Source: Lysinibacillus telephonicus
GTDB lineage: Bacteria > Bacillota > Bacilli > Bacillales_A > Planococcaceae
DNA: 64,000 nt
Assembly: GCF_003966145.1 (NCBI RefSeq)
Contig: NZ_RXNR01000002.1
Coordinates: 62,001-126,000 of the forward strand
Direction of reading: 5' to 3'
The notes beneath the pieces were generated by a model. It made no database searches. It worked only from the letters and a program-made list of their open reading frames with translations, and was not told where the DNA came from. Shown one piece after another: positions 26,616 to 34,758 of this stretch. Made by a program: the position numbers and the translations under genes. The number at the start of each line of letters is the position of its first letter. Position 1 is the first letter of the stretch.

Positions 26616-27388
26616 TAGGAAAAGTTTATATTGTTGGCGCTGGGCCAGGCGATCCGAAGCTTATTACAGTTTACGGGCTTGAATGTATTCAACAGGCAGA
26701 CGTTATAGCCTATGACCGTTTAGTTAATACACAGTTGCTAAATCAAGCAAAACCCCTTGCAGAATTGATTTATTGCGGAAAAGAACCAGGCAAGCATGGC
26801 CTTATTCAAGAAGAGATTCATAGTTTACTTGTACGGGAGGCATCCGCTGGAAAGACCGTTGTACGCTTAAAGGGCGGCGATCCATTTGTGTTTGGACGTG
26901 GTGCAGAGGAGGCAGCGGTATTAGCGGAAGCGGGAATACCCTATGAAATTGTACCAGGTATTACTGCAGGAATTGCTGCACCGGCTTATGCGGGCATCCC
27001 AGTAACTCACCGTGATTATGCTACTAGCTTTGCTATTGTAACCGGACATGGCCGAGAAGAAAAAGGGAATGACTTTTTAGATTGGAATGCTTTGGCGAAT
27101 GGAATTGACACAATCGCCTTTTATATGAGTATAGGCAATATTGAACATATCTCTGCTCAATTAATCAAACATGGTCGTCCTCATACAACCCCAGTAGCTG
27201 TTATTGAATGGGGTACGACTAAAGAACAGCGTACTTTAACAGGGACACTAGAAACAATCACAGCCCAAATAAAACAATCAGGATACAAAAATCCTTCGAT
27301 GATTATCGTTGGCGAAGTCGTTAAGGTGAGAGAAGAAATTGCTTGGTTTGAGGAACAATTTCAGAAACAACAGGAGGCGTTGAAATGA
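26612..27388 (+). CDS. cobA: Uroporphyrinogen-III C-methyltransferase (SUMT)
   Basis: A 258-residue SAM-dependent methylase with the SUMT hallmarks VGAGPGDPKLITVYG, VIAYDRLVN, VRLKGGDPFVFGRGAEEA and VPGITAGIAAPAYAGIPVTHR. It makes precorrin-2 from uroporphyrinogen III, the branch point into cobalamin and siroheme. I chose the ATG at 26612 (GGAG ten bases upstream, overlapping the sirC stop) over an upstream extension that lies inside sirC. It overlaps the nitroreductase gene by four bases. Confidence 0.95.
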   Translation: MIGKVYIVGAGPGDPKLITVYGLECIQQADVIAYDRLVNTQLLNQAKPLAELIYCGKEPGKHGLIQEEIHSLLVREASAGKTVVRLKGGDPFVFGRGAEEAAVLAEAGIPYEIVPGITAGIAAPAYAGIPVTHRDYATSFAIVTGHGREEKGNDFLDWNALANGIDTIAFYMSIGNIEHISAQLIKHGRPHTTPVAVIEWGTTKEQRTLTGTLETITAQIKQSGYKNPSMIIVGEVVKVREEIAWFEEQFQKQQEALK

Positions 27389-27945
27389 GCGTAATCGAGG
27401 CATTAAAACGAAGACGAGCGGTTCGTAATTATACGGATAAACCTGTAGAAAAAGAAAAGATTGAGCAATTATTAAAGGTTGCAACATATGCGCCAAATGA
27501 TCGTTTACGAGAGCCTTGGCATTTTTATGTCTTGCAGGGAGAATCCCTTAAACGGTACGAAGAAGTAGCAAAGGAATATTTACTTGAGCGCTTCCCAACA
27601 AAGCCTAATCTTGTTGAAAGCTCTTTAAAAGTAATTCAGACAACCCCAGTTGTTATTGTTGTAACTGCAGATCAAGTAGAAGGTGATGAAGACGCTACAA
27701 AGGATAATATCTTTGCTGTTTGTAGTGCGATTATGTCTATGTGGCTAGCTGCTGAGGAGTTAGGTTTAGGATTTGTTTGGCGTACTCGCGGTGTCGGCTT
27801 AGTACATGATCAAAGATTACATGATTTTATTGGTGCACCCTCTCATCAACAGGTAGTAGGTACTATTTTTATAGGTTATCCAGCAGAAAAACCAACTGAA
27901 GAAAAGAAGCGTACGGATTATAATGAAAAAACTACCTGGTTATAA
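27385..27945 (+). CDS. Nitroreductase family protein in the cobalamin operon
   Basis: A 186-residue FMN-dependent nitroreductase-fold protein: IEALKRRRAVRNYTDKPVEKEKI with the phosphate-binding RRxxR pattern, TYAPNDRLREPWHF, SAIMSMWLAAEELGLGFVW and VGTIFIGYPAEKP. It overlaps cobA by four bases and precedes cobO, so it is fully inside the pathway operon. From memory, the B. megaterium cobI operon has a gene of uncertain function called cbiY at this place. Corrinoid or flavin reduction ahead of adenosylation, or a BluB-like role, are possibilities; BluB-specific sequence features are not evident to me. Confidence 0.85.
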   Translation: MSVIEALKRRRAVRNYTDKPVEKEKIEQLLKVATYAPNDRLREPWHFYVLQGESLKRYEEVAKEYLLERFPTKPNLVESSLKVIQTTPVVIVVTADQVEGDEDATKDNIFAVCSAIMSMWLAAEELGLGFVWRTRGVGLVHDQRLHDFIGAPSHQQVVGTIFIGYPAEKPTEEKKRTDYNEKTTWL

Positions 27946-27957
27946 GGGGGAATAGCT

Positions 27958-28494
27958 GTGGCACGTAAAGGTTTATTACTAGTTTATACAGGAGATGGCA
28001 AAGGAAAAACCACTGCTGCATTAGGTGTGTCTTTAAGGGCTATAGGTCGTGGTTTAAATGTGCGATTTATGCAATTTATTAAATCTCCAGAACGTACATA
28101 TGGAGAAAAAATTGCACTTGCTAAATTAGGTGTTGAAACAGAGCAGCTTGGAACAGGCTTTACATGGACCAAAACACCAGAGGAGCACCGAGCAGCTCTT
28201 AAAATCGCATGGGAAAAGGTAAAAGAAGCGTTAGCAGATGAATCAATTGATTTGCTTGTACTCGATGAATTGAATAACGCACTTGCCATTGATAGATTCC
28301 CTATTGATGATGTTTTGCCAAGGGAAGAGGTAATCGAGGCAATTAATAATCGGCCAGCAACTATGCATTTAGTGATAACTGGAAGAGACGCACATCCATC
28401 AATAATAGAAATAGCTGATTTAGTTTCTACAATTGAGCCAACTAAACATTATTATGATGAGGGAATTCCAGCGGTAAAGGGGCTTGAATTTTAG
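27958..28494 (+). CDS. cobO: Cob(I)yrinic acid a,c-diamide adenosyltransferase
   Basis: A 178-residue CobO/BtuR-type ATP:corrinoid adenosyltransferase: YTGDGKGKTTAALGVSLRA (P-loop), RFMQFIKSP, the VLDELNNALAIDRF box and HLVITGRDAHPSII. It attaches the 5'-deoxyadenosyl group to cobalt. The start is GTG at 27958 with GGGGGA upstream. Its TAG stop shares its last base with the GTG start of the next gene. Length is normal. Confidence 0.95.
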   Translation: MARKGLLLVYTGDGKGKTTAALGVSLRAIGRGLNVRFMQFIKSPERTYGEKIALAKLGVETEQLGTGFTWTKTPEEHRAALKIAWEKVKEALADESIDLLVLDELNNALAIDRFPIDDVLPREEVIEAINNRPATMHLVITGRDAHPSIIEIADLVSTIEPTKHYYDEGIPAVKGLEF

Positions 28495-29996
28495 TGCAAA
28501 AAGCGAAAGCAATTATGATACAGGGAACTTCTTCGGATGTTGGGAAAAGTGTAATTTGCACGGCGTTATGCAGAATTTTTTCGAATGATGGCTACCGTGT
28601 AGCACCATTTAAGTCTCAGAATATGGCGTTAAATTCCTATATTACTAGCGATGGCGGTGAAATTGGACGTGCCCAAGGTGTACAGGCAGAGGCAGCACGT
28701 ATAAAAGCAACAACTGATATGAATCCAATTTTGCTAAAGCCAAAGCAAGACATGGTGTCTGAGGTTGTAGTACACGGCAAGCATTATATAGATATGGATG
28801 CTAAAACGTATCGTAATGATTTTGTTGAACAGGTAATGCCAATTGTCCGCGAATCTGTTGAAAGATTACAGCAAAGCTATGACATTATTGTATTAGAAGG
28901 TGCGGGCAGTCCTGCAGAAATAAATTTAAAAAAACGAGATATTGCCAATATGAGAATGGCACATCTAACAGATGCAGCCGTTATTTTAGTCGCAGATATT
29001 GATCGCGGTGGAGTATTCGCATCAATTGTTGGGACATTAGCGCTCCTAGATGAAGAGGAACGTAAACGAGTTAAAGGACTTTTAATTAATAAGTTTCGTG
29101 GAATGAAGGAATTACTTGATGACGGCTTAACATGGGTTGAGGAAGAAACTGGAATTCCGGTGCTAGGTGTTATTCCATATATCGATGTTCATATAGAGGC
29201 GGAAGATTCTCTTGCTTTATCCTCTCTAAAGCTGAAGAAGCCGAAGCAGGGTGAATTTGCTGTAGATGTTGCAATGATTCGATTGCCACGTATTTCAAAC
29301 TTTACTGATATTGATCCGTTTTTCGAAGAGCCTGAAGTTGGTGTAAGGATTATTTCGAAGGTTGAGGAATTAGGCGCACCAGATTTACTTATAATACCTG
29401 GTACGAAAAACACAATGGACGACTTAGTTTGGTTAAAAGAAAGAGGCTTTGATACAGCAATACAAAAATTGCATGCCCGTGGAACGAAAATTTTCGGAAT
29501 TTGCGGAGGCTATCAGATGCTTGGAGAAGTATTGATAGATGAAGATAGTATTGAAGGTTCAGGGAGCACCGAGGATGGGTTGCAACTTCTGCCAATTCAA
29601 ACAATTTTCACTCCTAATAAAAAGACCGTTCAAGTTAAAGGGAAAATTACGGCTTTGGAGTTAGATGTAGAAGGATACGAAATACATCTAGGCCGAACAA
29701 CACTTAGCAATGATGCGAAGCCATTTTTGCAGTTGGAAGACGGTAGGATAGATGGAGCGATAAGCCAAGATGGACAAGTAATTGGAACGTATTTACATGG
29801 AATATTCCACAATAGACTTTATACGAGAACTCTTGTAAATGAGCTGCGCGGTAAAAAGAATCTTCAGCTGCTTCCTTCTAATGTTAAAAGCGACTTACAA
29901 ATGCGTGAAGAAGCTTATGAGCTATTAGCAAGCCATGTACGGGAGCATATAGATATGGACAAGTTATACAGCATTTTGCAGCAAACAGGGCAATGA
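28494..29996 (+). CDS. cobQ: Cobyric acid synthase
   Basis: A 500-residue CbiP/CobQ glutamine-dependent amidotransferase that amidates side chains b, d, e and g. It has IQGTSSDVGKSVICTALCRIF, FKSQNMALNSYIT, EGAGSPAEINLK, VADIDRGGVFASI and the glutaminase Cys site FGICGGYQMLGE, with the histidine of the triad in YLHGIFHN. The start is GTG at 28494, overlapping cobO by one base. The alternative symbol is cbiP. Confidence 0.95.
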   Translation: MQKAKAIMIQGTSSDVGKSVICTALCRIFSNDGYRVAPFKSQNMALNSYITSDGGEIGRAQGVQAEAARIKATTDMNPILLKPKQDMVSEVVVHGKHYIDMDAKTYRNDFVEQVMPIVRESVERLQQSYDIIVLEGAGSPAEINLKKRDIANMRMAHLTDAAVILVADIDRGGVFASIVGTLALLDEEERKRVKGLLINKFRGMKELLDDGLTWVEEETGIPVLGVIPYIDVHIEAEDSLALSSLKLKKPKQGEFAVDVAMIRLPRISNFTDIDPFFEEPEVGVRIISKVEELGAPDLLIIPGTKNTMDDLVWLKERGFDTAIQKLHARGTKIFGICGGYQMLGEVLIDEDSIEGSGSTEDGLQLLPIQTIFTPNKKTVQVKGKITALELDVEGYEIHLGRTTLSNDAKPFLQLEDGRIDGAISQDGQVIGTYLHGIFHNRLYTRTLVNELRGKKNLQLLPSNVKSDLQMREEAYELLASHVREHIDMDKLYSILQQTGQ

Positions 29997-30033
29997 TTTA
30001 TTGAGTATTTTTTATACAGCAGGAGGGATAAAG

Positions 30034-31263
30034 GTGACAACTTGGGATTTAGACGGTATGCAAAGACATTTATTAATTTGTAATGGAAGTACTTGTATGA
30101 GGGCCGGTGCTGAGGAAGTAACGCAGGAAATTCGCCGGGAAATTGCGAAAAATCAACTTGATGCGAAAATACATACTTCAAGAACTAGATGTAATGGTCG
30201 CTGCAAAGATAAATGTATCGTTATTTCGTATCCGGATGCGACGTGGTACCGAGTGCCAGATATAGATGTTGCAAAACAAGTAGTTCATGAAGAGGTTGCC
30301 ACAGAAAATGTAATTTATCGTCTTGGACAGCAAGGCTTAGTGAAAAATCCAGACAGCAAATCAGTAAAGGGCATTTCTAAGGATAAGGCGGCGAACCGAA
30401 AAAAAGGTGAAGGAGATCATAAAGTGAAAAAAGCTATTCTTTTTGTTGGTCATGGAAGCAAACTAGAGGCAGGTAATGATGAAGTACGCGAATTTGTTAA
30501 TCGAACAACCTATATGATTGAACCAGGTATTATAGTGGAAACTTGCTTTTTAGAATTCGCTTCACCAAATATAGAAGAAGGCATCGAGCTATGCATTGAA
30601 AAAGGTGCAGAGGAAATTCATGTTGTTCCTATAATCCTATTAAATGCAGGTCACTCAAAACTCCACATTCCTGCTGAAATTGAGCATGCAAGAGGGCATT
30701 TCCCGCACATCACTTTCACTTATGGTGAAACGATTGGTATCCATGAAGAAGTTTTTGAAATTTTAAAAACTCGATTAGCAGAAATAGGGTTCGATTCAGA
30801 TGTACAGCATGAAGAAACGGCTATCTTGTTAATTGCACGTGGCAGCAGTGATGCTGAGGCAAATGGAGACTTTTACAAAATTTCTAGGTTGTTATGGGAA
30901 AGGCTTGACGTAAAGTGGGTTGAGTGTGCCTTTATGGGAGTTACAACTCCAACTGTTGAAGAAGGAATTGAACGCTGCGTAAACCTAGGTGCTAAGCGCA
31001 TTATTATGCTCCCATATTTCTTATTTACAGGAATTTTAATGGAGCGAATGAAGAGAATGCAGGAAAAGGCTGCAGCGCAATACTCTGGAACCAGTATTGA
31101 AATAGCCGAATATTTCGGTTATCATCCAAAACTGCAAAGCGTCTTAGTCGAGCGTGCTGAGCAAGCTATGAATGGTACTTCAAAGGGAATGAAGGTTTTA
31201 GAAGATTATCGTGTATATGCTAAGGAACATGGCCATGTACATCATCACCATCATCACCATTGA
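30034..31263 (+). CDS. cbiX: 2Fe-2S ferredoxin domain fused to sirohydrochlorin cobaltochelatase CbiX
   Basis: 409 residues. Residues 1-95 are a thioredoxin-like 2Fe-2S ferredoxin with Cys at 16 and 21 (CNGSTC) and at 53, 57 and 61 (CNGRCKDKC). A basic linker follows, then from residue 131 a long-type CbiX with two chelatase repeats (AILFVGHGSKLEAGNDE; HSKLHIPAEIEHA; LIARGSSDAEANGDF) that inserts cobalt. The C-terminus is a His tail (HVHHHHHHH). The start is GTG at 30034, placed by AGGAGGG at 30021-30027. A second in-frame GTG at 30424 with AGGAGA seven bases upstream begins exactly at the CbiX domain. The ferredoxin part corresponds in type to CbiW, separate in B. megaterium as I recall. Confidence 0.92.
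   Translation: MTTWDLDGMQRHLLICNGSTCMRAGAEEVTQEIRREIAKNQLDAKIHTSRTRCNGRCKDKCIVISYPDATWYRVPDIDVAKQVVHEEVATENVIYRLGQQGLVKNPDSKSVKGISKDKAANRKKGEGDHKVKKAILFVGHGSKLEAGNDEVREFVNRTTYMIEPGIIVETCFLEFASPNIEEGIELCIEKGAEEIHVVPIILLNAGHSKLHIPAEIEHARGHFPHITFTYGETIGIHEEVFEILKTRLAEIGFDSDVQHEETAILLIARGSSDAEANGDFYKISRLLWERLDVKWVECAFMGVTTPTVEEGIERCVNLGAKRIIMLPYFLFTGILMERMKRMQEKAAAQYSGTSIEIAEYFGYHPKLQSVLVERAEQAMNGTSKGMKVLEDYRVYAKEHGHVHHHHHHH
30411..30426 (+). promoter_or_regulatory. Internal ribosome binding site and GTG start at the CbiX domain boundary
   Basis: AGGAGA (30411-30416) followed after seven bases by an in-frame GTG (30424) reading VKKAILFVGHGSK, the usual N-terminus of stand-alone CbiX. It could allow a free 279-residue chelatase to be made from inside the fusion gene. 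Confidence 0.6.
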
Positions 31264-31299
31264 TAATAAAATTTCTTTAAGTACGAAGGGGGCATAAAT

Positions 31300-32253
31300 G
31301 TGTTTGCAATAATATGTCTCCTTGCGCTTTTTATTGATAGAATAATTGGAGACCCAGAGTGGCTGCCACATCCAGTTCGCTGGATAGGAAGGCTTATAAG
31401 TCTATTAGAAAATAAATATAATAGGAATACTGGGAGAGTGTGGAAGGGTGCCGTTTTAAGCCTAGCAATTATTTTAATTGTCTATACGATCACTTTTGCT
31501 ATTGTATGGGGAAGTTATCAAATTCATTATGCTTTAGGAGTGTTCGTTGAAGTAATATTAATTGCAGTCGCACTGGCACAAAAAAGTTTAAAAGATGCAG
31601 CGATGGTTGTATACAATAGATTAAAGCTAAATGATTTAAAAGAGGCTCGTGTAAAACTTGGCTGGATTGTCGGACGAGATACACATAATCTAGAAGAAGA
31701 TGAAATTGTTCGCGGCGTTGTTGAAACAGTATCGGAAAATACAAGTGATGGAGTCACGGCCCCATTATTTTACGCTTTATTATTCGGTGCCCCTGGAATC
31801 TGGGTTTACAAAACGATTAATACTTTAGATTCTATGATTGGATATAAAAACGAGCGATTTAATGAATTTGGTCGTTTTGCTGCAAGACTGGACGATATAG
31901 TTAACTTTATTCCAAGTCGAATTACTGGTTTACTTATATTATTTTCTACAAGAAATCAAGGTAAGTACTCTCTCAAAAAAAGAATTTTGCTATGGTATAG
32001 AGATGCAAAAAAACATCCAAGCCCGAATAGCGGATATTTAGAAGCTGCAACCGCATATCAGTTAGGTATTAGGTTGGGGGGCTTTAATTCATATGGGGGT
32101 AAACAAACTTTTAGAGCTTATATGGGAGAACCAATAGAGATTCTTCAAAAGAAGCATATCCTTGCATCAATACAGCACATATACACGGTAAGTCTGTTCT
32201 TTACGTTAATAGTAGGAGGAGTAATATATGCAATATCCCTCGCATGGCGCTAA
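31300..32253 (+). CDS. cbiB: Adenosylcobinamide-phosphate synthase
   Basis: A 317-residue membrane protein that attaches aminopropanol phosphate to adenosylcobyric acid. Family motifs: LFIDRIIGDPEWLPHPVRWIG at the N-terminus, GRDTHNLEEDEIVRGVVETVSE, NTSDGVTAPLFYAL and TINTLDSMIGYKNERF. Four or five hydrophobic segments are visible. The start is GTG at 31300, placed by GAAGGGGG; an ATG two bases earlier is out of frame and stops after four codons. It overlaps cobD by 26 bases. Confidence 0.94.
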   Translation: MFAIICLLALFIDRIIGDPEWLPHPVRWIGRLISLLENKYNRNTGRVWKGAVLSLAIILIVYTITFAIVWGSYQIHYALGVFVEVILIAVALAQKSLKDAAMVVYNRLKLNDLKEARVKLGWIVGRDTHNLEEDEIVRGVVETVSENTSDGVTAPLFYALLFGAPGIWVYKTINTLDSMIGYKNERFNEFGRFAARLDDIVNFIPSRITGLLILFSTRNQGKYSLKKRILLWYRDAKKHPSPNSGYLEAATAYQLGIRLGGFNSYGGKQTFRAYMGEPIEILQKKHILASIQHIYTVSLFFTLIVGGVIYAISLAWR

Positions 32254-33328
32254 TTCAGAGGCACTATATAAAAGGTTTGGAATCGATATGCCTGACAAAG
32301 TTTGGGACTTAAGTGAGAATGTTAATTTTCATGGCTATCCTAATAGTTTCCATCAATTATGGCCAAGTCTTTTGGAGAAAGTTTCACAGTATCCAGATGA
32401 AACAGCAGAGCCCCTCCGAAGTTTATTAGCAAAAGAACATCATATACCTGTGGAAAATATCGTTGTTGGGAATGGAGCTTCGGAGTTGCTAATGTGTTTA
32501 GCTCGCTTATATGAGCGGAAAAAAGTTTTGGTAATTCATCCATCCTTTTCAGAATATGAGCGTACACTTAAACAAAGTCATGTTGAAACAATTTCAATCG
32601 TAGTAGAAGATATCATTACATATCAATTGCCGGTTGAAAAAATTAAAGCTCAGATGGAAAAAGCAACAGCTGTTTATTTATGCAGCCCAAATAATCCGAC
32701 TGGAGTTGTTATTCCAAAGCATATTCTTAAAGAATTGATTATACATGGGATGGCAACTGATTGTGATGTTGTCGTTGACGAAGCATTTATGGATTGGACG
32801 GACGAAAACGAATCGATTGTTTCATTAACAAGTCAATTTCCCAATTTAATTGTATTGCGTTCAATGACGAAGATGTATGCATTAGCGGGAATTCGATTAG
32901 GATATTTAATTGGGCAAAAAGCAAATGAAATTAAACGATATTTACCTCACTGGAATGTTAATCAATTAGCCGTTGAATTAGGCATTATGTGCTTAAAAGA
33001 ACATGAGTTTAAAGAGATGTCAAAGCAATCTATTATTCCAATAAGGGAAGAATTGAAACGATTTTTAATCGTACATGATTGCATCGTTACTAATAGTCAG
33101 GTTAATTTTCTATCTTTTCAACTGCCTAAGTCATGGGATGCAAAATCATTTTATTTTGATTTAATTCGAAAAGGAATTGTATTAAGACATACTGAAAACT
33201 TTAAAGGAATGGACGGCAGTTGGCTTAGAATTGCAATTAAGGATCAACAAACAATGGAAATGTTTAAAAAAGGATTTAGACAATATGCAAAAGACAACCA
33301 TTTATTTAGTTCGTCATGGGGAGACTGA
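32228..33328 (+). CDS. cobD: Threonine-phosphate decarboxylase
   Basis: A 366-residue PLP-dependent enzyme of the aminotransferase fold that makes (R)-1-amino-2-propanol phosphate for CbiB. Features: YPSHGANSEALYKRFG and DLSENVNFHGYP at the N-terminus, VGNGASELL, LCSPNNPTG, DEAFMDW and the PLP-lysine segment RSMTKMYALAGIRLGYLIG. The HGAN start and the operon position separate it from histidinol-phosphate aminotransferase, its closest homologue. AGTAGGAGGAG lies before the ATG inside cbiB. It overlaps cobC by 44 bases. Confidence 0.92.
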   Translation: MQYPSHGANSEALYKRFGIDMPDKVWDLSENVNFHGYPNSFHQLWPSLLEKVSQYPDETAEPLRSLLAKEHHIPVENIVVGNGASELLMCLARLYERKKVLVIHPSFSEYERTLKQSHVETISIVVEDIITYQLPVEKIKAQMEKATAVYLCSPNNPTGVVIPKHILKELIIHGMATDCDVVVDEAFMDWTDENESIVSLTSQFPNLIVLRSMTKMYALAGIRLGYLIGQKANEIKRYLPHWNVNQLAVELGIMCLKEHEFKEMSKQSIIPIREELKRFLIVHDCIVTNSQVNFLSFQLPKSWDAKSFYFDLIRKGIVLRHTENFKGMDGSWLRIAIKDQQTMEMFKKGFRQYAKDNHLFSSSWGD

Positions 33329-33890
33329 GTGGAATAAAAAAGGAATATTACAGGGCTGGCTTGACTCCCCGTTGACGCAAGAGGGAGTTAAACATGCTAG
33401 GATGTTAAATCAAGCATTACATATAAAAAATATTGAATCAGTTTATTCAAGTGATCTAAATCGAGCAATTCAAACTGCTACAATTCTAGCCCCTTCCAAA
33501 TCAATTATAAAAGATGCAAGATTACGAGAAATTTATCTAGGTGAGTGGCAAGGTCAAAAAATTAGTAATTTAAATAGTTTACCTGATTATATTACATACT
33601 GTAATGAGCCGCACCTTTTCCAAGGGGCAACTCAGGAAAGATTTGAGGAAATAAGTAGAAGAATGATGGAGTGTTTACAATACATCCATCAGCACACAAC
33701 TGGTAATGTACTTGTTGTTTCTCATGGTGTTGCGATTTTATGTTGTTTAATGTATATCTTGAAAACTCCAATTGAAAAGCTATGGGAAATCGCCAATATA
33801 CAAGGAACAAGTGTAACTACTTTAGAGTGTATTAATGGTCATTTTAATGTGAAGACAATTGGAGAGATTAATCACTTAAATGGTAAATGA
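33285..33890 (+). CDS. cobC: Alpha-ribazole phosphatase-like histidine phosphatase
   Basis: A 201-residue histidine phosphatase superfamily member: YLVRHGETEWNKKGILQGWLDSPLT with the catalytic RHG, LREIYLGEWQG with the acidic residue, and the second histidine in VLVVSHGVAIL. In cobalamin operons such proteins dephosphorylate alpha-ribazole or adenosylcobalamin 5'-phosphate. The superfamily is broad, so the assignment rests partly on position at the end of the operon. I chose the ATG at 33285 (AAAGGA upstream) rather than an upstream frame inside cobD. Confidence 0.87.
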   Translation: MQKTTIYLVRHGETEWNKKGILQGWLDSPLTQEGVKHARMLNQALHIKNIESVYSSDLNRAIQTATILAPSKSIIKDARLREIYLGEWQGQKISNLNSLPDYITYCNEPHLFQGATQERFEEISRRMMECLQYIHQHTTGNVLVVSHGVAILCCLMYILKTPIEKLWEIANIQGTSVTTLECINGHFNVKTIGEINHLNGK

Positions 33891-33940
33891 AAAATAGTAA
33901 GGGTATTATCAAGTGAAAAGAATTTTCTCCTTTTATCTTC

Positions 33941-33984
33941 AAAGGGACCTTACCAAATGTTGTTTTGGCAGGGTCCCTTTTCAG
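33941..33984 (+). terminator. Terminator of the cobalamin operon, overlapping the convergent kinase gene
   Basis: AAAGGGACC (33941-33949) pairs with GGTCCCTTT (33972-33980), extended inward by a mostly paired CTTACCAAA/TTTTGGCAG segment, followed by TTTT on the plus strand. The stop codon and last codons of the leftward kinase gene lie within the hairpin. Confidence 0.85.
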
Positions 33985-34756
33985 CTGATTCTACCGATAA
34001 TGCAGCTAATGCCTCTTCAGCACTTGAAAAAGCTGGACGAATTAGAAGAAGGCGTTCGATATAATTTTCTACTTCAGGAGGCAACTGTAACTCTTCCTGC
34101 CAGCTTCTTTCCTTTCTTTCACTTGGTGTAAAGTTTGAATAAAGTAAGAAAAGTAGGAAGTGTCCTATGAAATATAAATCACTAATATGATTTTCTAATT
34201 TCTTTGGGTTATCAATTTTTTCTAAATCAACGTTCTCTTTTATATAAGCTGCTAAGCCGAAGTCTATGATATGAAGGGCATCTTCTTTTAGTAAAATATT
34301 TGGAATTCGCAAATCACGGTGGACAATTCCTTTTTTGTGAAAATCTACAACAATTTCAAGAAGTTCTTTTGTAATATTAAGAGATTGTTCGACAGAAAAT
34401 GATTTTCCGGTTCTAAAAATTGCCTGTTCGAAAGTCTGCCCATCAATATAATCCATTATATAAAAGGGTGTATCATACAATTCACCATGAGAAATTACAG
34501 AAGGTACTCTAGGGAGGCCCATTTCCTTTAACATTGTAATTTCTTGCTGAAATTTATGGCGTAATTTTTTGTTGTTGCGATGTTTTAATTTCATACGTTT
34601 TAAAACATATTTTTTTTGAGACTTTGATTCCTCTATTAAATAGGCTATACCATAAGATCCGACTCCTAGTTGTTCAATAAAATGATAATCTGTTTCGTTC
34701 TCAATATAGGACTTTACAATCTTATGGTATTTGAATTCGAAAAAATTGTGAATCAT
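33950..34756 (-). CDS. Hanks-type serine/threonine protein kinase
   Basis: A 268-residue kinase without a membrane segment. Visible subdomains: glycine loop LGVGSYGIAYLI, VAIK-like Lys in KKYVLKRMKL, hinge YIMDYIDGQTFEQAI, catalytic loop IVHRDLRIPNILL, and Mg loop HIIDFGLAAYI. The catalytic loop has Arg where most Ser/Thr kinases have Lys two residues after the Asp, the main oddity. It resembles the small soluble kinases of Bacillus such as YbdM, but the true orthologue is uncertain. It lies two bases downstream of a tiny Ser/His/Arg-rich protein gene, probably in one operon. Confidence 0.88.
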   Translation of the reverse strand: MIHNFFEFKYHKIVKSYIENETDYHFIEQLGVGSYGIAYLIEESKSQKKYVLKRMKLKHRNNKKLRHKFQQEITMLKEMGLPRVPSVISHGELYDTPFYIMDYIDGQTFEQAIFRTGKSFSVEQSLNITKELLEIVVDFHKKGIVHRDLRIPNILLKEDALHIIDFGLAAYIKENVDLEKIDNPKKLENHISDLYFIGHFLLFLLYSNFTPSERKERSWQEELQLPPEVENYIERLLLIRPAFSSAEEALAALSVESAEKGPCQNNIW

Positions 34757-34758
34757 TT

